Origin: Pegea sp. RAD2-039
Lineage: Eukaryota > Chordata > Thaliacea > Salpida > Salpidae
Assembly: GCA_034620365.1 (NCBI GenBank)
Contig: JAQGEQ010000291.1
Location: 1 to 64,000, forward strand
Direction: 5' to 3'
DNA: 64,000 nucleotides
The position numbers were made by a program, and so were the translations under genes. Every line of letters starts with the position of its first letter. Within the stretch, counting starts at the first letter, position 1. The notes beneath the pieces are model-generated. The model was not told the DNA's origin, searched no databases, and was given only the letters and a program-made list of their open reading frames with translations. Shown here piece after piece: positions 13,534 through 22,873 of the stretch.

Positions 13534-14073
13534 ATGTCCAGAAGCTCTCGCATGAGTTATGACTTAGATGAAGACCTCACCACCTTTAACCGTGATTCAT
13601 TATTCAACAAACCAAATTGTAGGGCTTGTACTGACTTTAAGAGCTGGAGAAAACAAAAGCAAGCTACAAAAAAAGATTCAGAAGAATCCCAACCAGCAAA
13701 CCAACCATCAAACCAGCCAACTGTAGAACCAGCCAACTGTCCACTTGATGTTGAACAGCTTGGCCGTAACACTTGGTCCTTTCTACACACAATGGCAGCT
13801 TATTATCCTGACAACCCATCACCGAGTGAGCAGAAAAACATGATGAACTTCATCACACTCTTTTCTAAATTCTACCCATGTCATCATTGTGCTTCTGACT
13901 TCCGTCAAAGCATCACAAAGTATCCTGCTGACGTCACTAGTCGTCTCAATTTGTCTATGTGGTGGTGTGAGCAACACAATTTGGTTAACGCCAAATTGGG
14001 GAAACCTATTTTTGATTGTTCTAAGACTCTTGAACGATGGGGCGATGGGTGGGCCGATGGGTCTTGTGATTGA
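13534..14073 (+). CDS. GFER: ERV1/ALR family FAD-linked sulfhydryl oxidase (GFER-like)
   Basis: This 179-residue protein is a close match to the animal ALR/GFER family. The family oxidises Mia40 in the mitochondrial intermembrane space disulfide relay and passes electrons to cytochrome c. An N-terminal ~65-residue region ends in a repetitive Q/P/N stretch and holds CRAC at residues 30-33, the distal shuttle-type CxxC. The Erv fold follows: LGRNTWSFLHTMAAYYP (~75-91), the active-site CxxC as PCHHCASDF (~114-122), WWCEQHNLVNAKLGK (~142-156) and the C-terminal FDCSKTLERWGDGW...DGSCD. The proximal pair is CHHC, whereas CEEC is usual in vertebrates. The coding region is a single exon. The ATG at 13534 follows a splice acceptor by 28 nt; the second in-frame Met is at residue 7. 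The ZNF830-like gene follows 83 nt downstream. Confidence 0.95.
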   Translation: MSRSSRMSYDLDEDLTTFNRDSLFNKPNCRACTDFKSWRKQKQATKKDSEESQPANQPSNQPTVEPANCPLDVEQLGRNTWSFLHTMAAYYPDNPSPSEQKNMMNFITLFSKFYPCHHCASDFRQSITKYPADVTSRLNLSMWWCEQHNLVNAKLGKPIFDCSKTLERWGDGWADGSCD

Positions 14074-14156
14074 CTTTTTTGCGCGTTTGTGACGTCATCG
14101 TTGTCGATTAATTATTTTTGTTGTTTATTTACAGGTTGTTAGGGATTTGTGACGTC
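14074..14156 (+). other. Intercistronic region with trans-splice-like acceptor
   Basis: Only 83 nt separate the GFER stop from the next ATG. The region has no AATAAA. It carries TTTTTGTTGTTTATTTACAG ending at 14134, then a 22-nt leader before the ATG at 14157. Two TGACGTCA palindromes (14090-14097 and 14150-14157) flank the acceptor, and the second overlaps the A of the start codon. This suggests one primary transcript split by spliced-leader addition. Confidence 0.65.
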
Positions 14157-14894
14157 ATGAGTAAAACTTCGAAAAAGATATCACAGCAAGATCTGCGAAA
14201 AATTGCAAAACAAATTCGGCCGATGACGTCATTGAAGCGCGCTGCTTCGAAGGAAGTGTCAGCAGATGAAGCAAAAAGATTAAAAGCTGATTATTTACAA
14301 CTGCTCTCTCGGAAGAGAAGACTGGAAGAAGAGAAACTCATTAAAAAGATGAGTAAAACACAACCTAAAGATCACCAAAAACAGGTCCGTAGTATCCTCA
14401 AAAGCTCACGTGCATCGCTTGTGACGTCATATGGAGATGACAGTAGCGATGATGATGTCAGTGAAGCGAGAAAAGACGAGAAAATGGTGACATCGTCGAC
14501 TGTGAAAGTTGAAAAGAAGAAGATGACGTCATCAGCTCTTCCAAAAGGATTCTTTGATGATGAAGATGTAGAAGCAAAGATGAATAATGAAGAAACAAAA
14601 GAAGAAAAGATGAATCGTGAAATGAAGATATTTCAGAAGGAGATTAGAAAGGAAGAAGAATCATCTGGAATTATTTTGGATGAAGATCATGATGATGAAA
14701 ATCGAAGAAGACAATTGGCTGAGATTGAAGAGCAAATTGAGTTTTATAAGAAGATTATTGAATTGCAATCAAAAGTAGAAACAAAAATGAATACTTCCAA
14801 AACAAAACAGTCGGTGGTTGATGAAAGTGATGAGGATGATGATGAGGAAGATGATGAAGATGTTGATGATTGGAGAAGGAAAAGTGCTTTTTGA
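14157..14894 (+). CDS. ZNF830/CCDC16-like nuclear protein lacking the zinc finger
   Basis: This 245-residue, highly charged single-exon protein resembles ZNF830, a spliceosome-associated nuclear protein. The match rests on an N-terminal ISQQDLRKIAKQIR segment (~7-20), the LPKGFFDDEDVEAKM block (~128-142), the RQLAEIEEQIEFYKKIIELQ coiled coil (~184-203), and an acidic tail ending DDWRRKSAF. Vertebrate ZNF830 is longer (over 350 residues) and has a C2H2 finger after the N-terminal segment. This protein has no cysteine at all, so the finger is gone. A K/R-rich, NLS-like stretch (~45-65) is present. I chose ATG 14157 because the upstream in-frame ATG (14118) lies before the acceptor at 14134. It is probably the second gene of a GFER operon. 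A fragment of this coding sequence recurs at 50133-50241. Confidence 0.8.
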   Translation: MSKTSKKISQQDLRKIAKQIRPMTSLKRAASKEVSADEAKRLKADYLQLLSRKRRLEEEKLIKKMSKTQPKDHQKQVRSILKSSRASLVTSYGDDSSDDDVSEARKDEKMVTSSTVKVEKKKMTSSALPKGFFDDEDVEAKMNNEETKEEKMNREMKIFQKEIRKEEESSGIILDEDHDDENRRRQLAEIEEQIEFYKKIIELQSKVETKMNTSKTKQSVVDESDEDDDEEDDEDVDDWRRKSAF

Positions 14895-14958
14895 TAGTCT
14901 TCAAACTGTTTTAATTAAATCTAATTTTTTTGTTTTTTTTTTGTTTTTGTTCATTTTA

Positions 14959-14964
14959 AATAAA
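14959..14964 (+). terminator. Poly(A) signal of the GFER/ZNF830-like pair
   Basis: AATAAA lies 65 nt after the stop codon of the second gene, downstream of a T-rich stretch. It is the first such signal after both genes, consistent with a shared 3' end. Confidence 0.7.
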
Positions 14965-14969
14965 AGTCT

Positions 14970-17004
14970 TTAAAACGTTTTGAACTGTGTTTATCTCTAA
15001 ATCACTTTTATAAGAGATATGATTAAACTGTTGTGACTTTCTTACTGGTTGAGTTCTTGAACAACAAGTTGTGACGACTTTATATGTGACAACATCGTTA
15101 TTAGGTTCCCATTAGTGACATTATCCATCAGGACAATATTAATAGTTGTAACTTTATCAGCTTTGAAATAAACAACTGTTTGCTTACAATATTGAGAATC
15201 AATCAATACTTTGGTAATAATTCGTGTTAGCTTATTTGTTGTAAGAAGCCCAAATACTCCAGTAGTATTATATTATATGTTGCTTATGACTTATATTATT
15301 CTATGCAAGCTGTATTCAACTCTTAGCAGGACTAACGAGTTAAATTTATTTATTGTCAATTGCATCTTCGGCAGTCCATATAGCTCATAAGAAACAGCAA
15401 TTAAGAGCTAATTGGAAGGTCTTAGGTATCAAGGGATATAGTTTAAGAGAAGAAAAATCAAATAGTAATGGCAGAAAAGTAACAAAATTTTCTTAACATT
15501 TAAAATTATTTATTATAAAATTAGAGAATATAAATGCCTAGAGTCATGATTAAATTATAAGATTTGCATAATAATTAAATTGTAAATTAGGCATAAAACT
15601 TATAAATAAAAAAAGTGAAGAAACTGGTAGTGAAAGGAACTAATATATGCAACTTACAACAAATTGTCAAAATCTTTTCATACTTTTATGCTGCTGGTAA
15701 CTTTGACAATTTAAGTACCTAAAAGCAAACTTTAAGCTCTTTCAAAAACTCTCTAAGACATTAAAATTTAGTGCAAAACAACATCATTCTAAAGGATATT
15801 CAAAATCAAGTATAACTCAAGTAAAATCCATTTAAAGATTCTTCACAAGACATTTAGAAATATATTCGAGTCAGAAGAAGTAGCTAACATAGTATCCAAA
15901 AAGAATATAACCTTAAAAATGTTTATCTAATTTTATAATTGAAAAAATTTTAAGAATATTCTGAAAGTACTACTGATTATCACTTATTACATTTATTTAA
16001 AAACGAACACTAAAAAAATCCATCAAGGGTATCGAGCAATAGTCCCTAAAAAAATAGAATATGTTGTAAAATAAATCAACTACAACTTTTATATCTTTCG
16101 ATAACTTCTAAGGATTCATAATTTGACAATAAATTACTACACCAATACAAAATCTAAACTAAAAAGTCTCTGGACGAATTAGTTCTGTATAGAGTTAACA
16201 TTAGAATGAACTTCTTCAAGCACCTTATTAGGGGGTAAAACAAGTAAATAAAATGTTATTTTATAATGAACCTTTCAAACTCTATAAGCAAAGCAATTTT
16301 TATACATGTTTTCAATTAAGATCTGAATTGTAATATTAATTTGATTACAAAGTTATAATTTAGTTTATTGTTTGAACTATCAAAATTATTATCTGGCAAA
16401 GACTTTTAATGTAGTATTCGTAAATTAATTAGTTCTCTACTTCTTACAAATTATGAATTATTAGTTTTTGTAGCCAGCTTTATACTACCACAGAAAGATG
16501 AAGTTAAACTGCTTTTCTAACTTTTAAACTGCTTTTTTGTAATTTGTTAAACTAAGAGAAGATACTGGTGGCAAACTGAACTATTAAACGAAGAAATGTA
16601 AAACTTAAACAACTACTTTTAAAAATATCTCCAGACTTAGAAAAACTTTTGTGATGAAAAAGACCAAAACTCAATCAACTTGTAAAAGTGAATGATAAGA
16701 TGGTGTATTTAAGTTAACCAGAAAAACCTTTCTTTATTTTGTTTATATGAAAGTTTTATTCAATCATTCATAATTTCAAAAATATTGATAATTTTCCAAA
16801 CTATTAGAAAATTATAAACAAGACTTTTTATTTATATATTTTTCAAACAAAACTCCTCGTTACTAAATACAAAAATATCTTAACATATAATAATACCAAT
16901 GCAAATAATTAGGAATACAAGTCTATTATTCTTTAACGGTTACTTAAATTCTTAAATACAATAGTACAACAATTTTAAATTAATATTTTTTCATTCAGCA
17001 ACCA
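14970..17004. other. AT-rich spacer, fragment of the array unit at its start
   Basis: No gene is seen. About 15045-15135 (CAAGTTGTGACG...GACAACATCGTTATTAGGTTCC-like sequence, then TTAGTGACATTAT) matches an inner part of the array unit found near 23580-23635, 28030-28085 and 36010-36065, so an isolated array fragment lies here. The rest is unassigned. Confidence 0.4.
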
Positions 17005-17053
17005 TTTATTTATATTTACAATTCAGTAACTCTAGGAAATTTGATGGAATAAT

Positions 17054-17155
17054 CTACAGCTCTTGTGGTGGTGAATAAGTCCAGAATTTATCTTTGTTGT
17101 ATTTGTTGTTAAGATGGCTTATGATTGGTAAGAATGAAGCTCGATAAAAATCCTT
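17054..17155 (-). CDS. Possible terminal exon, minus strand
   Basis: On the minus strand a textbook acceptor (CTCTCTTTCTTCTAG, ending at 17156) is followed by a 33-codon frame that reads DFYRASFLPIISHLNN and ends YSPPQEL, then TAG at 17054-17056. An AATAAA on the minus strand (17005-17010) lies 44 nt past the stop. I do not recognise the protein. Its frame does not join directly to the upstream candidate exon at 17364-17423, whose only open frame ends in phase 1. Either an exon is missing between them, the acceptor is the alternative one ~18 nt upstream (TTGTTCAG), which gives a different 3' frame, or one of the two is not real. Confidence 0.3.
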   Translation of the reverse strand, partial: KDFYRASFLPIISHLNNKYNKDKFWTYSPPQEL

Positions 17156-17363
17156 CTAGAAGAAAGAGAGATTCTGAACAAGATAAAAAGATTATAAATA
17201 TTGTGGTTGCATAAGTGATACGCTTTTTTATAATATTATTAAACACAACACAGAAACTTATAACAATAAAAATAAATATTTGTAATATATATAGTCCAAA
17301 TAGTTATGTCCGTTACTCATAAACAATAGCACAACCAAGCTTAATAAATATTAATGTAATTAC

Positions 17364-17423
17364 CTGACTTCTTATATTCATTTTGAAGCATTACATAAAC
17401 AGCTTTTGCAATGGATATACATT
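17364..17423 (-). CDS. Possible internal exon, minus strand
   Basis: A 60-nt minus-strand segment is bounded by a CCTATTTTTTAATAAAG acceptor and a CAG|GTAATT donor. Its single open frame reads CISIAKAVYVMLQNEYKK. Upstream of it (toward 17,570) the array begins, so any 5' exons of such a gene would be interrupted by, or lie beyond, the array. This is a tentative exon call based on splice sites and protein-like composition only. Confidence 0.25.
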
Positions 17424-17896
17424 CTTTATTAAAAAATAGGCAAGAAAAGAGTGCTTTATTTTTAGAAATCAAACTTTTAACTGATTTTAACTAGAGCTTC
17501 TGAAGAATTTGTTAACCTAAAAATAACTTATTCACTTGAAAACAACTTTTAAACTAGATATATATTAAGAGGGTTGGCTGGGATAGTGTTGATATCTTTC
17601 AAGAAATAATAACACAAAAAGTAAAAACGTAAGTCTTTGATTTGGAGTATATTTTTTAAAGTAATTCCATCCTATATTTATTACAATTATAATTTTTAAA
17701 TCATTGTAAACGAAGGCATGAAGTATTACTCGTAAAGTGTAATTGTTAGAAAGAACAATTTTTAGTAAGCATTGTATACTAAAATGATATTGCTGCCTGC
17801 CTATGAAGTTCGAATAAAGTGATTAATGACTGGTATTGAACTACTACAACTTTTTTGATCTGCTATTAGTTGACACGCCACACGATCTAAAGACAT

Positions 17897-17910
17897 TGAC
17901 CTCAAGGTCA
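17897..17910. promoter_or_regulatory. Everted nuclear-receptor-type half sites
   Basis: TGACCTCAAGGTCA consists of two AGGTCA half sites facing away from each other with a 2-bp spacer. The same 14-mer recurs at 21253-21266 in unit 1, and a one-base variant (TGACCACAAGGTCA) at 25471-25484 in unit 2. It lies just before the TTTTCGAATA...CTTCTCTT acceptor-like stretch. Binding is inferred from the motif only. Confidence 0.3.
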
Positions 17911-18352
17911 ACGGATTGCACAATTTTCGAATAGTTTTTCCCTTCTCTTAAAGGAGACGACGAAGGCTTTATTATTTACTTATAGTATTGGTTCTAATTT
18001 CTGCACCTGTAAGTACTTTATGCAATCAAACGCGATATTTCGTACCGATGATAGATTATTTGATTTCGAACCTAAATAGATCTTAAAGCAGATATAAACT
18101 ATTTTAAAAAGTAAGTAAATTTTTTTTCTTCCCACAATAATAGTTTCCCCAGTAATGGTTTGGCTATAAAATTTAGTTTAAATATTACTTAACCAAATGT
18201 ACTTTTCAGTCATGAGTTTTTTTAAAATTAACCTCTAGAGTACAGTTTTTTATTGTCATCAAACTTTAAACTAATATCCAATATGAAACTTAAGATAAAA
18301 ATTGCATATATTTAAATTTTATTTAATTTTTAAAATCAAAGACTGGAAACTT

Positions 18353-18412
18353 ATGAGTCTCCTTTTTGTGATCTTTGTAATCATCTGGTTTGTGATAAGA
18401 GTTTATGATTAG
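18353..18412 (+). CDS. Hydrophobic micropeptide frame, unit 0
   Basis: The frame ATG...TAG encodes MSLLFVIFVIIWFVIRVYD, 19 residues that form a single membrane-spanning or signal-like helix with a basic and acidic end. The unit 1 copy (21697-21756) gives the same peptide with a synonymous CTC/CTG difference. Unit 2 (25998-26051) has a CTG/TTG synonymous change and ends two codons earlier. It may be a free micropeptide or the remnant of a signal-peptide exon of a larger gene. Confidence 0.3.
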   Translation: MSLLFVIFVIIWFVIRVYD

Positions 18413-20136
18413 AGATATTTTGAAAATGCACTTTATATGTTAAAAGAAGATTTGTGAATACATTTGTAGAATTAAAGTTGAAATTAATAGTGGAAAGTTC
18501 AAATCTAAATGAATCAACAAATCAAACCCTTTTACTTGAAGCATCAAGATGAAAAGATAGTATTGGGTGTAATTTGATGGCCAATGATAAGCTTACAAGG
18601 TGTCACATTAAGGTGATCAACTGAAGGTTTTGATAATTTTATTTTATATAATAGTTCTGCCCTAATTAGGTAAAAATATTAACCTAAGACTTAACACTTT
18701 TGAATTTCGTAATATTTTAAACTTAAACTACCAAATAACTTTTTAAAATTTCAAAGCTTATGAAATATTTATCTTAAAAATACTTTTTTAATGTTTTATT
18801 ACATCATAAAAACTTTTCTTATAAATTTATTTTTTAATGACTATTATAAATTGAAGCTTTTCTAAATTTTTTTCTATTGGTAATTAAAATTTTCCCCTAA
18901 TCGAAACAAACCATATAAAGATAGGTTTGAAACATTTCATAGTACCAAGCGTCATGTGATACATACGTGGACCATACGTGGCTGTAGTACATCAAAATTA
19001 AACTGAAATCCATGACGCTTTAAAAAAAAGTCTTTTTACAAGAAGCAGAATCATCGCAAATATCATCAAACTAATCTAATCAACAAGCTGACTAATCTGT
19101 AAATCTGATATACTGCATGTCAAAAAAACTAAGCGCTATTGTTTCAACTTTCTATATATGATTATCTATTCTATTCCTTATACTGATTAATATCATTTAA
19201 TAAATTCAGCTTTTTCCTCCTGGGTTGCTTCTAATAAACGTTACAAGGCGATCATAACGATGTTCAAAGGAAGTTTTAACAGAGCTACATGTGACTTGAT
19301 CATATGACGTCATCTAGATGCAAGTAGTAGAAGAACTTGTAATCGAAAGCCACCAATAGAATTGTTGTGAATAATATCTATAAACAGAATCTCATTAAAA
19401 CAATCCTTACAACAGGAATCAACTTTGTTGCATTTATGAAATTTATCAGCACCAACTTAACCACTAACACTGACCATCACCATTATGAATATAGAACAGG
19501 AAAACAAATGATTGCGTAATAATTTCACAGCTCTAGTATCTTTGCAATTCTCTGCATGAATCTGCAAATAGATGCAACAGCGACGATGAGGTCACTGTGG
19601 CAATATAGTCACAAACGTCTTATGATAATTCAGAGTACTCTGCTGTAAAATCTACGCGGGTATTGTGAAAAGTTTAAATTCTTTTTCTGCGATGTCATCT
19701 TCTAAACTAAAATCCGAGAAAACAGAAAAAAAATGTTTAAGAATCAGGAAAAAAACAATAGTTGACAAAGTTTTCAATACAAAGTCGATATCAAAAACCA
19801 AATCTGTCTCTGATAAAAAAAAATGAATTTTGAGCAGAATTTCAATCTTTTCTGTGCAGACATGAAACAGCCATCATTTAAAAACTGATAAGTTTTTATG
19901 CAAGAATTCTCATTTGATGGCATTATTGATGTTGAAGCAGAAAATAAAGTAATAGCAAGCTTGTAAACTACAAAAACGATTTTAAATTTTGATTTTGTTC
20001 TTTTTATTGAAAAGTTTTCTTTTATAATGGGATGATTTAAAGCTCTGTTTTTTACGTCTTTAAATTTTAGTAGATTTAATGTGTTTTACAACTAAACACT
20101 AATTATAAGAAGGTTTGAGGTAAACTGTCAAACTAC

Positions 20137-20320
20137 TAGCGCCATCTTGCGAAAAGTTGCTACAAGTTATCAAACTGTTGATGATTATGTAACATTTCCG
20201 TTTTGCTAACTATAAATAGAGCATTCTATTTCCTTTAAAAGAGGAAACGTATCAGACAAAATTGTTTTACTTTTAACCAAAAGATTTATAACAATTTGCA
20301 TAAGACATTTTTGAGTGAGT
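20137..20320 (+). promoter_or_regulatory. Promoter-like module, unit 1
   Basis: TAGCGCCATCTTGCG (20137-20151) contains GCCATCTTG, the reverse complement of a YY1-type CAAGATGGC core. TATAAATA starts 74 nt later (20211-20218). A GTGAGT donor-like site follows at 20315, 104 nt after the TATA box, with an acceptor-like CTTGATGCAG ending at 20648. The arrangement reads as a TATA promoter, a ~75-nt non-coding leader and a 334-nt intron. Confidence 0.5.
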
Positions 20321-21696
20321 GTTTTATGTATGTAATCATTGTGAACAACAACAAATCTTTTTTAAGTTTGCAAATCGTAAATGTTAAAAAAATTGTTCAA
20401 ATTAAATATAGTGACAACTAACAAGAGCAATCCTATCATAACAAAATAAATATTTTTACCATTTAATTAAAGTTTACTAAGTGAAGAAAATTTAAACAAT
20501 AAAGTCAAAAGCCTAAAAAAAGAGAAGATTGCTCATTTTTAAACTTGTATTTTAAGATAAAAAATTAACACTTTGTTGAACAATTATTTTAGAATGATTT
20601 CTCAATTGGTCAGTTTGTGAATTGGTTTGTTTCCTTCTCTTGATGCAGTCAACGAAGGATTTACTATTTACTTATAGTTTTGATTATACTTTTTGCACCT
20701 GTTAGCACATTACGTAATCAAGCACGATATTTCGTATCTATGACAAAAAATTTGATTTCGAACCTTCATAAATCGAACCTACAGCAGAAATAAGCCATTA
20801 GATTTAATAACTAGTCTGTATTGGTACCGAAATAATCATCTGTCTATAAAATTCATGGAATATATTCTGATAAAAGTCTGTTAAATAAAAGTAAACGACT
20901 TTTAATCTAAAATTATATTAAGACATCTGGGTAGGATAGTGTTGTAATTTTGTTTTTGAAATAATAAGGCAAAAAGTAAAATCCTAAGTCTTTGATTTGG
21001 AGTATAAGTTTCAATGTAATTCCATCTTATATTTTTTACAATTATAATTTTTAAATCATTGTAAAACGAAGGTATGAAACATTACTCGTAAAATGTAATT
21101 GTTAGAAAAAACAATTTTTAGTAAGCATTGTATACTAAAATGATATTGATGCCTGCCTATGAAGTTTGAGTAAAGTAATTAACTACTGGTATTGAACTAC
21201 TACAACATTTTCGATTTACTACTAGTTGAAACGTCACAATATTAAAAGACATTGACCTCAAGGTCAACGGATTGCACAATTTTCGAATATATTTTTTCCC
21301 TTCTCTTAAAGGAGCCTATGACGGCTTTACTACCTAATTATAGTAATGATTATACTTTCTGCACCTGTAAGTACATTACGTAATCAAGCGCGACATTTCG
21401 TACCGATGATAGAATACCAGACTTCAAACCTATGTAGAACTTAAAGCAGATATAAGCCATTTTACAAAATAAGTAATTCTTTTATTGTTTCCTCTATAAT
21501 GGTTTGTCTATAAAATTTAGTTTAAGTATTACTTAACTAAATGTACTTTTTAGTGATGACTTCTTTTAATATTAACCTTTAAAGTACAGGTTCTTATTGT
21601 TATCAAACTTTAAACTAATATCCAATATAAAACTTATGATAAAAATTGCATAAATTTAAATCTTATTTATTTTGTAAAATCAAAGAGTTGAAGCTT

Positions 21697-21756
21697 ATGA
21701 GTCTGCTTTTTGTGATCTTTGTAATCATCTGGTTTGTGATAAGAGTTTATGATTAG
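21697..21756 (+). CDS. Hydrophobic micropeptide frame, unit 1
   Basis: This 19-codon frame encodes the same peptide as in unit 0. The ATG, reading frame and TAG are all kept. No clear Kozak-like context or transcript evidence is available. Confidence 0.3.
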   Translation: MSLLFVIFVIIWFVIRVYD

Positions 21757-22789
21757 AGATTTTTTGAAAATGTACTTTATATGTTGAAAAAAGATTTGTG
21801 AATACATTTATAGAATTAAAGTTGAAAATAATAGTGGAAGGTTCAAATATAAATGAAACAACAAAACAAACCTTTTACTCGATATATTAAATAAAAAATT
21901 ATTTTTAAGTAAAATTTGATAGCCAATGAAAAGCTTACAAGGTGTCATAATTAACTGAAGATTTTGATTTTGCTTTTTTTAATTATTCTTCATTATTAAA
22001 AGTATTTTTTTGATGACTATTATAAACTAAAAGTACTTTTAAATGTTGCTCTGGTGGTAAGTATAAATTTTCCCTAATCAAAACAAACCATATAACTATA
22101 CGACCAAAACACTTTTTAATAGTAACAAGTGTCACATGACTGTATTACATCATGATGACGCTGAAATCCAAGATGATTTCATCAAAACTGAGCTCTTACA
22201 AGAAGCAGAATCGTCACAAATATCATCAAACTAATCTAATCAACAATGCTGAATAATCTGTAAATCTGATCTACTGCATGTCAATAAAACTAAGCGCTTT
22301 TGTTTCAGTTTTCTATATATGATTATTTATACTATTCCTAATACTGATTAATATCATTTAACAAATTCAGCTTTTTTCTTCTTTGTTTGCTCTAAAAAGC
22401 ATTAGAAAGCGTTTAGAGTGATACTCTTTAACAAAAATTTTAACAAAATTTTAACAGCACTACATGTTACGTGTTCCTATGACGTCATCTAGATGCAGGT
22501 AGTACAAGAACTCGCCATTAGCCAACCAATAGAATTGTTGTGAACAACATATATAAACAAAATGTCATTAATAGATTTCTTACCAAATAACGGAAATTTG
22601 TTAGTTATGAAATTTATCAGCATCACTGCAACCACTCACACAGCCTATCACATCTAAGCTAGCTGTTGGTTCATCATAACTTCATTCTGAAGTCGATCAT
22701 CAATGATTGTATTACGAGATGAATGCAACATACGTCGACATCATTACAAATATTAGGTAAGACTTTTCATATCAAAAGCAGTTAGTCTG

Positions 22790-22873
22790 ATGAAAATATA
22801 TCAATATTTGAGAAATTCATGCACCAATGCACGTGATAGTGACATCATGCTAATAAACAAAATCCTATTTTAG
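22790..22873 (+). pseudogene. MKIDQ-type frame, unit 1 copy
   Basis: Of 27 codons, the first part reads MKIYQYLRNSCTNARDSD and the copy ends LINKILF with TAG. The stop replaces a sense codon seen in the 45855 copy (TCA). A GGTAAGA donor-like site lies 7-8 nt after the stop. Confidence 0.3.

Larger units (their letters stand above)
17570..20136 (+). repeat. Array unit 0 (5' truncated)
   Basis: The unit begins with the TGGGATAGTGTTG module also found at 20930, without a promoter module. It includes the exon-like module at 17940-18090, an intact hydrophobic micropeptide frame (18353-18412), the QEAESS tail near 19040 and the minus-strand Cys-rich frame with one stop (about 19335-19520). It ends in a Lys-rich region at 19692-19890. 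From about 19600 on it is almost identical to 32030-32655. Confidence 0.7.

Noticed and set aside
12458-13555. Two F/Y/L-rich open frames
   Set aside because: They reflect the T-rich strand composition, and the second starts at TTG.
13557-13790. Minus-strand 77-codon frame
   Set aside because: Antisense shadow of the GFER coding sequence.
13889-14092. Plus-strand 67-codon frame
   Set aside because: Out-of-frame shadow of GFER.
14118-14156. Upstream in-frame start for the ZNF830-like gene
   Set aside because: It lies before the acceptor at 14134 and reads through pyrimidine-rich splice-site sequence; the ATG at 14157 fits the family N-terminus.
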